The notes under the pieces are model-generated. The model was given only the letters and a program-made list of their open reading frames with translations, had not been told where the DNA came from and searched no databases. A program made the translations under genes and the position numbers. Shown here piece after piece: positions 1 to 8,004 of a stretch of 27,461 nucleotides of DNA; positions within the stretch are counted from its first letter, which is position 1; the number at the start of each line of letters is the position of its first letter. Source of the stretch: CAZGKX01 sp964525945 (lineage in GTDB: Bacteria; Pseudomonadota; Gammaproteobacteria; Legionellales; Legionellaceae); the NCBI GenBank assembly GCA_964525945.1, contig CAZGKX010000036.1, forward strand, positions 1 through 27,461, written 5' to 3'.

Positions 1-171
1 AAACTTGAAACAATAGAAGCTTTTTTTGACATTCCTAAATTTTTAGCCAGGCAATACGTGGTAATGGCGGAAAGAGTCAAATTAAAACCCACGAAAATTA
101 TACGGTTAAATTTTAATGGGCCTATCGGATTATCAAGCGTCAACGGCGGATTGGCGCGCCCAATTGCGTAA
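1..171 (+). other. open frame running in from the window edge (possible 3' end of an upstream gene)
   Basis: Frame 1 is open from the first base to a TAA at 169-171, giving 56 residues (starting KLETIEAFFDIPKFLARQYV). It overlaps the start of the htpX-like gene by 56 bp. I do not recognise it, and it does not look like the C-terminus of LemA, the usual htpX neighbour. The opposite strand of 1-115 is also open in one frame, so the coding call is weak. Confidence 0.15.
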
Positions 172-1135
172 AAATGAACGTAAAACACGAATGGTGATTT
201 GTATGTTTATCGCTATTTATGTGTTGGTTGGTTTTATCGTCGATCTTTTTATTTTGCAATCCCATTACCCCCACGCCACATTAAATGAGTGCTTGTCTGC
301 ATTGCTTCATTTTCAAGTGGTGCCTTTAGCGACATTGATCATGGTCTTTGTGGCCATTGTTTCATTGTGGATAACCTATCTGCTGTATGATCGTATCATG
401 CTGATGGGCACGGATTCACGCGAAATTACAGCAGAGACTGCTACGAACTTGCAAGAAAAACAATTCTATAATGTCGTGGAGGAAATGAAAGTAGCATCCG
501 GCTTGCACTATATGCCCAAGGTATTTATCATCAATGCCGATTATATGAATGCTTTTGCCAGTGGTTACAGTGAAAAATCGGCCATGATTGCTGTGACCAG
601 AGGGCTAATGGATAAATTGGATCGCGCAGAATTGCAAGCGGTGATTGCCCATGAATTAAGCCATATTCGCCATCATGACATTAAACTGACCTTAATGGTC
701 GCTGTTTTAAGCAATATTCTCTTGGTAGCAATTGATATGTTGTTTTATGCCGCGGTGTTTAAACGTGAACGCCGCGAGGATAACCGACTGCTGATGGTGA
801 TTGTTATTTTGCGTTATGTGTTGCCTCTTATTACGGTGGTCTTAACGCTCTTTTTAAGCAGAACACGGGAATTTATGGCGGATGCAGGCTCTGTGGAATT
901 AATGCGGGACAATGAACCCATGGCACGGGCATTGCTTAAAATAAATGCCGATAACCAAACACATGCCGATCAATACGTTGTTGACTATGGCCAAACCCCT
1001 CACGAAGAAATACGCCGAGCGGCTTATCTTTTTGATCCCTCTGAACTCGATCCCGTCAAATCCATGAACAGCTTTTTCTCAACCCATCCTAGCATTGAAA
1101 AACGATTATCCGCCATAGGCTTTAAGCGTCGTTAG
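116..1135 (+). CDS. htpX: HtpX-like M48 family membrane zinc metalloprotease
   Basis: A 339-residue inner-membrane metalloprotease of the HtpX/M48B family. In other bacteria this family degrades misfolded membrane proteins together with FtsH. The zinc-binding HELSH motif is at residues 179-183. The third ligand is probably E252 in the SRTREFMADAGS stretch, which matches the family pattern of Glu followed four residues later by Asp. Hydrophobic segments lie near residues 26-48 and 68-90, and two more flank the catalytic helix (about 192-215 and 225-248), giving a four-span topology. The protein is somewhat longer than E. coli HtpX (about 293 residues) because of an N-terminal cytosolic stretch of about 25 residues. 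ATG 116 is the only sensible start, since an in-frame TAA lies at 107-109; no clear Shine-Dalgarno sequence precedes it. No intact gene follows for 800 bp. Confidence 0.9.
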   Translation: MGLSDYQASTADWRAQLRKNERKTRMVICMFIAIYVLVGFIVDLFILQSHYPHATLNECLSALLHFQVVPLATLIMVFVAIVSLWITYLLYDRIMLMGTDSREITAETATNLQEKQFYNVVEEMKVASGLHYMPKVFIINADYMNAFASGYSEKSAMIAVTRGLMDKLDRAELQAVIAHELSHIRHHDIKLTLMVAVLSNILLVAIDMLFYAAVFKRERREDNRLLMVIVILRYVLPLITVVLTLFLSRTREFMADAGSVELMRDNEPMARALLKINADNQTHADQYVVDYGQTPHEEIRRAAYLFDPSELDPVKSMNSFFSTHPSIEKRLSAIGFKRR

Positions 1136-1162
1136 ACAATTGCGCTTAAACGGCTATGTTAT

Positions 1163-1203
1163 AGGGGGCCTTGGCCCAACCTACACGTCAATTTAAAATC
1201 AAA
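1163..1203. repeat. dispersed GGGCC-rich repeat, copy 1
   Basis: This copy contains GGCCTTGGCCCAACCTACAC followed by an AT-rich tail ending AAAATCAAA. The same core plus the same tail, with small differences, occurs at 15191-15234, 14 kb away. Two further cores lie at 15251-15318. The core is palindromic (GGCC-TT-GGCC). It is a short intergenic repeat of the REP or mini-inverted-repeat kind and carries no gene. Confidence 0.8.
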
Positions 1204-1216
1204 GCAGGATACATAA

Positions 1217-1247
1217 GGTAGGGTGCGCAAAGCGCAGCGTGCACACC
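1217..1247. repeat. second short GC-rich intergenic repeat (GGTGCGCAAAGCGCAGCG type)
   Basis: The stretch GGTAGGGTGCGCAAAGCG followed by CAGCGTGCACACC resembles a short intergenic repeat, often written GTAGGGTGCGC...GCGCACC, that is scattered through many gammaproteobacterial genomes. Only one copy is visible here, so the repeat status rests on that recollection. It contains a GCGC-AAA-GCGC palindrome. Confidence 0.5.
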
Positions 1248-1542
1248 AGACGAAACTGCATACGGAAATTTTTTCTCTTAACGCTTTCTTTTCACAATTG
1301 AAACATAAATCGCCTGGATAAGCGGGAAGTAGTAGTCTATATTTTAACCATAGACAGCAGTTATTGTTCAGCCAACATTACGACTTAGGATGCCGGATTG
1401 TGAATGCAGTGTGCAAGCTTAACCCTAGATTAAGAAGCCAAACGCATTCCTGAGGCAACCACCATGAACAACTAGGACTGTTTGCAATGACGCTGTCTCC
1501 TTTTTGCTTTAAACCCCATGTGCCCGGATTTATTCAAAATGA

Positions 1543-1827
1543 AACATCCATTTGCCCAATACTGAAAATGGGCATATTAAATACCTACGTTCCAAGCCTG
1601 ATATGGGTGCTTTGTTTCTTCAACAAATAAATGATATTTTGAAGCCTGAAAAAGTCATATTGAATATCTCGGCCCAAAGCCTTTATCTTGTTGAATAGGA
1701 TTTTAATGATATGGCCGCGGCACATAGGCGGTAGGTGAAATATCAATGGATCGAAAGTCTGGCCATGTAGTGTATATATCATGGGCAAGTATTGCCTGAG
1801 AAGCACGATGAGTTGTATGGTTTTTGA
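1543..1827 (+). pseudogene. probable decayed reading frame, unrecognised
   Basis: One frame reads like real protein for about 94 codons but is broken by in-frame stops at 1696, 1732 and 1768. It begins near HLPNTENGHIKYLRSKPDMG, continues through ILKPEKVILNISAQSLYLVE, and after the stops through VKYQWIESLAM and VLPEKHDELYGF. It has no intact start and no ribosome binding site. The parent family is not recognised. The call rests on amino-acid composition and on the frame staying readable across the stops; chance is a real alternative. Confidence 0.3.
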
Positions 1828-1890
1828 ACACAAAAACGTACTTAAGAAAAAGAGGATGTTCTAAAGAAGAGTATTGTTTAAGAATTAAAG

Positions 1891-1930
1891 GGAAAAAAAA
1901 GGAACAGAAAGAAATCTTTCTGTTCCTTAC
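1891..1930 (-). terminator. rho-independent terminator of the outer-membrane protein gene
   Basis: A perfect 13-bp stem (1899-1911 with 1916-1928, sequence AAGGAACAGAAAG) closes a 4-base loop. Read on the minus strand, it is followed directly by eight Ts (As at 1893-1900). It lies 9 bases beyond the stop codon of the minus-strand outer-membrane protein gene. Confidence 0.92.
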
Positions 1931-1938
1931 TGTTCGAC

Positions 1939-2514
1939 TTAGGCGAACTTGTAGATTAAACCAACTTGGAATTGGTTTGTGCGTGGCGTACCAACAAAGT
2001 CGATATCTGAGTATTGGCTGTAAATGTACTCACCACGTAGATCAAGATTTTGATAAACGTTAGTTTGTCCACCTACACCAACTTGCCAGCCAGTTTTAGT
2101 TTCACTGATGACGTTGAAGTGTGTAGAAATTACACCAACGCGAGCATAACCAAGAACACGCTCATTCAACATGATACCTGGTAATACGTCAAAGCCCCAA
2201 TTCCATGTAGAATCAACGCTTGTGAAGTTACCTAGAGTTGATCCACTTTTCATTTTGATGTTGGAACCACCGAAGAATTCCCCAGCTAGGTACCATTGGT
2301 TATTCCAAACTTGTCCCCAACCAGCAGACAAAGTACCAGTGAATCCTTGGTAGAAGGATGGTGCACCGGCTACGTTTACCATTGGACCAATACTGCCACC
2401 AAGGTAAGGACCTACTTGGTAGTTGTATGTAGGACAAGGAGTACCCATTGTGCCTGCTAATGCAAGGCTGGAACCCATTGTTAATACGGTTGCTGCTAAT
2501 ACTTTTTTGAGCAT
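1939..2514 (-). CDS. outer-membrane beta-barrel protein (opacity/OmpA-like porin fold)
   Basis: A 191-residue secreted protein. Residues 1-20 form a typical Sec signal peptide (MLKK, hydrophobic core, ALA) with probable cleavage before G21. The mature part is rich in Gly, aromatic residues and alternating polar/hydrophobic strands (GQVWNNQWYLAGEFF, GWQVGVGGQTNVYQNLDLRGEYIYS) and ends in a strand with aromatic residues (FQVGLIYKFA). This pattern fits a small eight-stranded outer-membrane barrel like those common in Legionella and Coxiella; the specific ligand or function cannot be told. The start is supported by a strong AAGGAG ribosome binding site 6 bases upstream of the ATG. The gene is a single unit with its own promoter and terminator, which suggests high expression. 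No OmpA-type peptidoglycan-binding domain follows the barrel. Confidence 0.85.
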   Translation of the reverse strand: MLKKVLAATVLTMGSSLALAGTMGTPCPTYNYQVGPYLGGSIGPMVNVAGAPSFYQGFTGTLSAGWGQVWNNQWYLAGEFFGGSNIKMKSGSTLGNFTSVDSTWNWGFDVLPGIMLNERVLGYARVGVISTHFNVISETKTGWQVGVGGQTNVYQNLDLRGEYIYSQYSDIDFVGTPRTNQFQVGLIYKFA

Positions 2515-2600
2515 GGCTTACTCCTTTAAGTTGTTATTATTATTTTTTTAGTATCCATCATCGAGTGCCTAAACGAATTACTATCGTGTAGTCGGCTCGT

Positions 2601-2630
2601 AATATATCAGAAAACTAGTCAAGCAAACAA
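2601..2630 (-). promoter_or_regulatory. candidate sigma70 promoter for the outer-membrane protein gene
   Basis: On the minus strand, TTGTTT (2625-2630) and TATATT (2601-2606) are separated by 18 bases. This would give a leader of roughly 80 bases that includes the AAGGAG ribosome binding site. The -35 box is weak, and the call is by eye. Confidence 0.35.
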
Positions 2631-2694
2631 ATCATTGCAAACTGTATAATATACCAATTTATACCATTATGCAAAATGAAACCTTTTAAATCAG

Positions 2695-4083
2695 CTAAAT
2701 CATTTCAATAATATCCACGTCATGCGGCAATAATCTTCTGTTTGCCCTGAAATAAGTCAGTGGCGAGTGTTCTAAGAGGTCGGATAGCTTCTCCATGTAG
2801 ATGCAAGCATACCTTTCGACTTGATAAGCGAAGTAACTTTCTTCGGCTCCGGCTCGAAATACCCGTTCCCAAATCGGATTATAAAACAATTGTTGTTCTT
2901 GAATGAGCTTGGAAATCAGGGCATCTATTTCCACCAATTGTGTTTGTAGCTCTTGAAGGGCAGCATCGTATTTTTGGGTGTTCTCATCGAAGCTCTTGGT
3001 TTGGATCGCAATGTATTTTTGTTCCATTGTTTTTTTAATGGCCATATTGGCTATGATTTTTTGCTCAATGGGCAATGCTTTTTTTTGTGCCTCAATTTCG
3101 GCGCCGAGTTCTTCCACCACCAACGCGGTGCGCCAATTACAATCTTTCTTTAAGCGCAGTATGTCACCATATATATGATCACCTATATAGAGAATATCAT
3201 CGCCTTTTAATGATAATTCATTGGTAAAGCGTCGAGCGTGGCCACCTTGATAAACCCCCGGTTTGATAGGACCTACCGTGTTGGTCATGGTGCCGTCATG
3301 GGGGTTTATCCATAAGAAGCGTAAATTGTCGTAAAAAAAGCGAGGTTTATTGGCCAAGGTGATCACGTATTCGAATAAATCTCGCCAGGACTCGCCGCTT
3401 TTTAAAAAAGGGGTGATCGCATATTCCAGTAATAAATTTGTGTAGTAGTAATCAGAATTGGTTAAAATAAATAATTTTTTACCATGACGGCGATAGCATT
3501 CCAGCCCTGCCACCACTTCTGGCTCACGAATCACAAAATGATCTAAATTTTTGCTGATGGTGTACTTTAAATCACCGTCGGCATGCACTTTATCAACGGC
3601 ATTTAAAACATCCAAGGCAATAATGTTATAGCTCGGTAATTCATCAGGGTATTGATCTTTTAAATCAACCATTTGTCGATAGAGCACGCAAAAGGCTATG
3701 GAAAATGAGGTATCAATTGCAATGTAATTCGGATCACCGAGATCAACGTAAATACTGCGGTAAAATTGCGTTTGATCGGCAAACTCAATTTTTCGCGTGC
3801 CATGGTAGCTCTGTCGAATGGCACCATAGCGGCTTAATTTTAAAATATTACCATTTTTACTGTCCACCACTAACCCGCGGATGGCATCTGTAAAAATAAA
3901 TTGAAAAGATTTTAGGGCGGTAGGGTAGTGCTTATCGGTTATTAAATGATCGATAACCAATTTATACACCAATGCCTCAAAATTGGCAGTGTTATAGCGT
4001 ATCAGGGTGTGATCCATATCCAAACCGATGTATTTAATTTTCTTCATATTTAAAATACGGTTTACAAATACATTTTGACTCAT
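2695..4083 (-). CDS. HAD-superfamily 5'-nucleotidase (subfamily IG, cN-II type)
   Basis: A 462-residue cytosolic nucleotidase-like hydrolase. HAD motif I is GLDMDHTLIRYN, with probable nucleophile D22 and acid/base D24. The later motif FILTNSDYYY fits motif II, and LYIGDHIYGDI carries the metal-binding acidic pair of motif IV. The length and the DMDHTL signature match the large bacterial relatives of eukaryotic cytosolic purine 5'-nucleotidase, a family with members in Legionella. The expected reaction is release of phosphate from purine nucleoside monophosphates. The C-terminal third contains a charged helical stretch (about 330-400). Its ATG overlaps the acs stop as ATGA and has AGGA about 7 bases upstream, so translation is probably coupled to acs. 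Exact substrate preference (IMP, GMP or AMP) cannot be read from sequence. Confidence 0.88.
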   Translation of the reverse strand: MSQNVFVNRILNMKKIKYIGLDMDHTLIRYNTANFEALVYKLVIDHLITDKHYPTALKSFQFIFTDAIRGLVVDSKNGNILKLSRYGAIRQSYHGTRKIEFADQTQFYRSIYVDLGDPNYIAIDTSFSIAFCVLYRQMVDLKDQYPDELPSYNIIALDVLNAVDKVHADGDLKYTISKNLDHFVIREPEVVAGLECYRRHGKKLFILTNSDYYYTNLLLEYAITPFLKSGESWRDLFEYVITLANKPRFFYDNLRFLWINPHDGTMTNTVGPIKPGVYQGGHARRFTNELSLKGDDILYIGDHIYGDILRLKKDCNWRTALVVEELGAEIEAQKKALPIEQKIIANMAIKKTMEQKYIAIQTKSFDENTQKYDAALQELQTQLVEIDALISKLIQEQQLFYNPIWERVFRAGAEESYFAYQVERYACIYMEKLSDLLEHSPLTYFRANRRLLPHDVDIIEMI

Positions 4084-6017
4084 TTCATTTCCTGTTTATC
4101 AGCGATTATTTTATCAATAACGTTGGCGTCGGCTAACGTTGAAACATCCCCCACCTGATCAAACTCATTGCTGGCAATTTTACGTAAAATGCGACGCATG
4201 ATTTTACCTGAACGTGTTTTAGGCAAAGAGGATGTCCATTGGATGGCTTCAGGTGTTGCAAGAGGACCAATTGTTGTTCTTACCTGTTGTATGAGTTCTT
4301 TTTTTAATGTTTCTGATGGTTGTATGCCTTGTTTTAGCGTTACAAACGCGAAAATACCCTCTCCTTTTATGTCATTAGGAATGCCCACAACAGCCGCTTC
4401 AGAAACTGCAGCATTGGCAATCAAAGCGCTTTCTAATTCTTCGGTGCCAATACGGTGGCCAGATACTTTGATCACATCGTCATCCCGGCCCGTTATCCAA
4501 TAATAGCCATTTTGGTCGCGATATGCACCATCGCCGGTGAGATAATGCTCCGGCACCTCTTTAAAATAAGTATCGATAAAACGTTTTTTATCACCATAAA
4601 TGTTGCGCATCATGCCAGGCCAGGGTTGGCTTATCACCAATTTTCCGGCATGCCCATCGCTGACCGCGCGCCCTTTGCCATCGACAATGGCAGGAACGAT
4701 TCCAAAAAAAGGCATCCCTGCTGATCCGGGGGCCAGTGGAGTGGCACCTGGCAACGGTGAAAGCAGAATGCCCCCTGTTTCTGTTTGCCACCAGGTGTTG
4801 ACGATGGGGCACTGTTTGTTGCCCACCACGTCATAATACCATTCCCACACGTCTGGGTTTATGGGCTCACCCACAGAACCCAATAATTTTAGGCTGGTGC
4901 GTTTGGATTTATTGACCCACTCGTCACCCTCTCGACGTAAGGCACGAAGGGCGGTAGGGGCGGTGTAAAAAATATTAACCTGGTGTTTGTCGATGACATC
5001 CCAATAGCGAGAGAAGGTAGGGTAATTGGGGATGCCTTCAAAAATTAATGTGGTGGCACCATTGCTCAAGGGGCCATAAATGATATAAGAATGGCCCGTG
5101 ATCCAACCCACATCGGCGGTACACCAGTATACCTCTCCCGGGTGGTAATCAAATATATAATGATGCGTCATGGTCACATACACCATATAACCCCCAGTGG
5201 TGTGCAACACACCTTTGGGTTTTCCTGTGGAGCCCGACGTGTATAAAATAAACAAGGGATCATTGGCGTCCATTGCTTCTATCGGACAGTCCACGCCGGC
5301 ATGTTGCATGGCATCGTGATACCATATATCGCGTGTTTTGTGCCAAGCAACTTTGCCTCCAGTTCGTTGCACCACAATGACATGGTTGACATTGGGGCAA
5401 TCTTGCAATGCAGTATCGACATTTTGCTTAAAGCCAATGGTTTTTTCACCGCGTAAACCTTCGTCGGAGGTGATCACCAGCCGGCAATCGGCATCCAAAA
5501 TGCGTGTTTTTAATGCGTCCGAAGAAAAACCACCAAACACCACGGAATGAATTGCGCCAATGCGTGCACAAGCCAACATTGCAATGGCTGCCTCGGGGAT
5601 CATGGGTAAATAGATGCAAACGCGATCACCTTTTTTAATCCCTTGCGCTTTTAAAACATTGGCAAATTGGCAAATTTTTTGATGCAGTTCTGAGTAAGTG
5701 AGGGTGAGCGATTCTTTTGGATCATTGCCTTCCCAAATGATCGCAATTTCATTGCCGCGGTTCTCTAAATGCCTGTCCACGCAATTGTAGCAGGCGTTGA
5801 GCCGGCCATTTAAAAACCATTGAATGTCCAAGGTTTTAAAATCCCCTTGGCAAACGTCGGTCCATGGTTTGCTCCAATCAATGAATTTTTTGGCGTGTTC
5901 AGACCAAAATTGCGCAGGGTTTTCAACCGATTGCTGATACATTGCATGGTATTGTTCAGCATTCAGGTGGGTATTTTTGGCGGTTTTGGCCAAAATAGGA
6001 TAACATTTTGTGCTCAT
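4080..6017 (-). CDS. acs: acetyl-CoA synthetase (AMP-forming)
   Basis: A 645-residue enzyme that converts acetate, ATP and CoA to acetyl-CoA, AMP and pyrophosphate. The phosphate-binding loop YTSGSTGKPKG is at 259-269, WWQTETGG is present, and the C-terminal SGKIMRRILRKIA carries the catalytic lysine (K605) that is acetylated in relatives. Length and colinearity match E. coli Acs (652 residues). I chose the ATG at 6017 because AAGGAAAG sits just upstream and the protein from there begins as the family does. The frame is open a further 57 codons upstream, but that extension has no homologous look and no ribosome binding site. The gene is divergent from the msbA cluster and is followed by the overlapping nucleotidase. 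Confidence 0.97.
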   Translation of the reverse strand: MSTKCYPILAKTAKNTHLNAEQYHAMYQQSVENPAQFWSEHAKKFIDWSKPWTDVCQGDFKTLDIQWFLNGRLNACYNCVDRHLENRGNEIAIIWEGNDPKESLTLTYSELHQKICQFANVLKAQGIKKGDRVCIYLPMIPEAAIAMLACARIGAIHSVVFGGFSSDALKTRILDADCRLVITSDEGLRGEKTIGFKQNVDTALQDCPNVNHVIVVQRTGGKVAWHKTRDIWYHDAMQHAGVDCPIEAMDANDPLFILYTSGSTGKPKGVLHTTGGYMVYVTMTHHYIFDYHPGEVYWCTADVGWITGHSYIIYGPLSNGATTLIFEGIPNYPTFSRYWDVIDKHQVNIFYTAPTALRALRREGDEWVNKSKRTSLKLLGSVGEPINPDVWEWYYDVVGNKQCPIVNTWWQTETGGILLSPLPGATPLAPGSAGMPFFGIVPAIVDGKGRAVSDGHAGKLVISQPWPGMMRNIYGDKKRFIDTYFKEVPEHYLTGDGAYRDQNGYYWITGRDDDVIKVSGHRIGTEELESALIANAAVSEAAVVGIPNDIKGEGIFAFVTLKQGIQPSETLKKELIQQVRTTIGPLATPEAIQWTSSLPKTRSGKIMRRILRKIASNEFDQVGDVSTLADANVIDKIIADKQEMK

Positions 6018-6122
6018 ATTGCTTTCCTTGGCATCTATTTTAATCGAGCAATTCGACGAAAGTGTGAAATAAATCATTGCTTGAGTCAATTTAACAAAAG
6101 GCGAATGATATGAATAGTCAAT

Positions 6123-6248
6123 ATGCCACCTTTGTTTCGCTACGTATTGGAAATGCTGCATGAAAAAGAAATTAGCCCTCTGGCTCAATTAGGAGTACAA
6201 TTTGGCCCATTTACAGTCAATGATGTTGTCAAATGGTATGAAAAATAA
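6123..6248 (+). CDS. possible 41-residue small protein overlapping the start of msbA
   Basis: An ATG at 6123 opens a 41-codon frame ending TAA at 6246-6248. Its translation (beginning MPPLFRYVLEMLHEKEISPL, ending VVKWYEK) has a protein-like composition with an amphipathic helical look. It has no recognisable family. There is no good Shine-Dalgarno sequence. It overlaps msbA by 47 bp if msbA starts at TTG 6202, or by 11 bp if msbA starts at ATG 6238. In the latter case its translation could deliver ribosomes to msbA. It may equally be a chance frame or part of the msbA leader. Confidence 0.35.
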   Translation: MPPLFRYVLEMLHEKEISPLAQLGVQFGPFTVNDVVKWYEK

Positions 6249-8004
6249 AAAATTGCACGGTAAAGCTTGGCCTTTGTATTTGAAAGTGTTTGCGTTCGTA
6301 AAGCCTTTTTGGCCGGTGTTGGCGCTGGGGGTTTTCGCTAATATTTTATATTCCTGCATCGATGCGGGCTTTACCTACATGATGCGCCCTTTTTTAGACA
6401 AAGGGTTCATCGACATCGATATGGAATTTATTAAAAAAATTCCGATGATTATTTTGATTGGGATATCGGTGCGCGGTTTGGTCAGTGCATCAGGTAGTTA
6501 TTGCATGACTTGGGTGGCTCGCTCGGTGGTAAACGTGTTGCGGCAAAAAGTGTTTACCCACATTATGCGATTGCCTGCTGATTATTATGACGAGGCGACG
6601 TCCGGCGAATTATTGTCTAAATTACTTTATGATGTCGAACAAGTCGCGCAAGTGAGCGCGGATGCATTGACCGATCTGGTGCAAAACACTTGCCTGGTGA
6701 TCGGTTTGCTCACCGTCATGATGGTGATTTGCTGGCAATTGTCGTTGATGTTTTTATTGACCATTCCGTTTATTGGTATGGTGGTCAATTTCACCAACAA
6801 GCGCGTGCGTCGCATCAGCCATAAAGTTCAAAAATCCATGGGAAGTGTGACTGAAATTGCCAGTGAAGTGATCGAAAGTTACAAAGTGGTGCGTGTTTTT
6901 GGTGGGGAACAATACGAAGTCAATAAATTTCACAAAGCCACTGAAAAATCGCGCCAAAATGATATGAAAGTTGCGATCAGCAAAGCCATCAATGTCTCTG
7001 CTGTGCAGGTGATTATTGCCATTGGCATTGCTATGATTATCTTAGCGGCTATTCAATTGTCGGCGGTCATTACCATCACGGCAGGCTCTTTTCTTGCCAT
7101 TATCGCCGCCATGTTGCAATTGATTAAACCCATGAAAACGCTGACCACGTTAAATGCATCCATTCAGCGCGGTTTGGCTGGAGCGGAAAGTGTTTTTACC
7201 CTGCTGGCCCGTGCGCTAGAGCCTGAAACAGGTACAACCCTGCCTGGAAAAGCGCGTGGAGAGCTTTGTTTTGAGCATGTCACGTTTGGTTACCGTCATT
7301 TACCAGCTGTTCTACACGATGTAAATTTTCACATTAAAGCAGGAGAAACCGTTGCCCTGGTGGGTCATTCTGGCAGCGGTAAAACGACAATTGCCAGCCT
7401 TTTACCGCGGTTTTATGAACTAAACTCCGGTCAAATTACCTTGGATGGCACTCCCATTCAAGCCTTATCATTAACCAGTTTGCGAGAACAATTTGCCATT
7501 GTTAGCCAACATGTCACTTTGTTCAATGACACTTTGGCAAATAACATCGCGTATGGTCAATTTGACGCCAGCCGTGAGCAAGTTATCCGCGCGGCCAAAC
7601 TCGCTTTTGCGGATGATTTTATTCAAGCTATGCCGCAGGGGTATGACACCACAGTGGGTGAAAACGGTGTTTTATTGTCCGGGGGACAACGCCAGCGGAT
7701 TGCGATTGCGCGTGCGATCTTAAAAGATGCGCCTATTCTCATTTTGGACGAAGCCACCTCGGCATTGGATAATGAATCAGAACATTTTATCCAAGCCGCC
7801 CTCGAACAAGTGATGAAAAACCGTACAACACTGGTGATTGCTCATCGGTTATCAACCATTAAAAATGCTGATAAAATAATTGTTCTGCAACACGGCCGAG
7901 TGGTTGAAATGGGAACGCATCAGCAATTATTGGCAAAAAACGGCTATTATACCCAATTACATCAGGTGCAAAATTTAAGTGTTGAGCGCGAAGCAGTGGT
8001 CTAA
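6202..8004 (+). CDS. msbA: lipid A export ABC transporter, ATP-binding/permease protein MsbA
   Basis: A 600-residue half-transporter that flips lipid A-core across the inner membrane as a homodimer. The N-terminal half holds about six membrane spans (from VKPFWPVLALG to FLAIIAAMLQLIKP). The C-terminal ATPase has Walker A GHSGSGKTT (K394), the ABC signature LSGGQRQR, Walker B ILILDEATSALD and the switch histidine in VIAHRLST. The chosen start is TTG 6202, which has a strong AGGAG (6191-6195) 6 bases upstream. ATG 6238 has no ribosome binding site, but it would give 588 residues and an N-terminus closer in length to E. coli MsbA (582). The 3' end overlaps lpxK by 26 bp, consistent with the conserved msbA-lpxK operon. 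Confidence 0.95.
   Translation: MAHLQSMMLSNGMKNKKLHGKAWPLYLKVFAFVKPFWPVLALGVFANILYSCIDAGFTYMMRPFLDKGFIDIDMEFIKKIPMIILIGISVRGLVSASGSYCMTWVARSVVNVLRQKVFTHIMRLPADYYDEATSGELLSKLLYDVEQVAQVSADALTDLVQNTCLVIGLLTVMMVICWQLSLMFLLTIPFIGMVVNFTNKRVRRISHKVQKSMGSVTEIASEVIESYKVVRVFGGEQYEVNKFHKATEKSRQNDMKVAISKAINVSAVQVIIAIGIAMIILAAIQLSAVITITAGSFLAIIAAMLQLIKPMKTLTTLNASIQRGLAGAESVFTLLARALEPETGTTLPGKARGELCFEHVTFGYRHLPAVLHDVNFHIKAGETVALVGHSGSGKTTIASLLPRFYELNSGQITLDGTPIQALSLTSLREQFAIVSQHVTLFNDTLANNIAYGQFDASREQVIRAAKLAFADDFIQAMPQGYDTTVGENGVLLSGGQRQRIAIARAILKDAPILILDEATSALDNESEHFIQAALEQVMKNRTTLVIAHRLSTIKNADKIIVLQHGRVVEMGTHQQLLAKNGYYTQLHQVQNLSVEREAVV

Larger units (their letters stand above)
1136..1890. other. 755-bp stretch without an intact gene
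   Basis: No convincing intact ORF is present here. The stretch holds a GGGCC-rich dispersed repeat (1163-1203), a second GC-rich short repeat (1217-1247) and a probable decayed reading frame (1543-1827). A minus-strand frame of about 80 codons at 1585-1833 has no recognisable features and no ribosome binding site, and I regard it as chance. I found no tRNA-like structure. Confidence 0.6.

Noticed and set aside
1585..1833. Minus-strand frame of about 80 codons with a Leu/Ile-rich composition
   Set aside because: No ribosome binding site, no family features, and it lies opposite a better (decayed) frame.
1136..1890. tRNA, rRNA or insertion sequence in the gene-poor stretch
   Set aside because: No TTCRA-type T-loop with matching arms, no transposase-like frame and no terminal inverted repeats with target duplications were found by eye.
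4168..4724. Plus-strand frames opposite acs, up to 111 codons
   Set aside because: They are antisense to a highly conserved enzyme and show no protein family features or start signals.
5820..6113. Plus-strand 97-codon frame overlapping the acs N-terminus
   Set aside because: Antisense to acs, no ribosome binding site, and its sequence mirrors the conserved acs codons.
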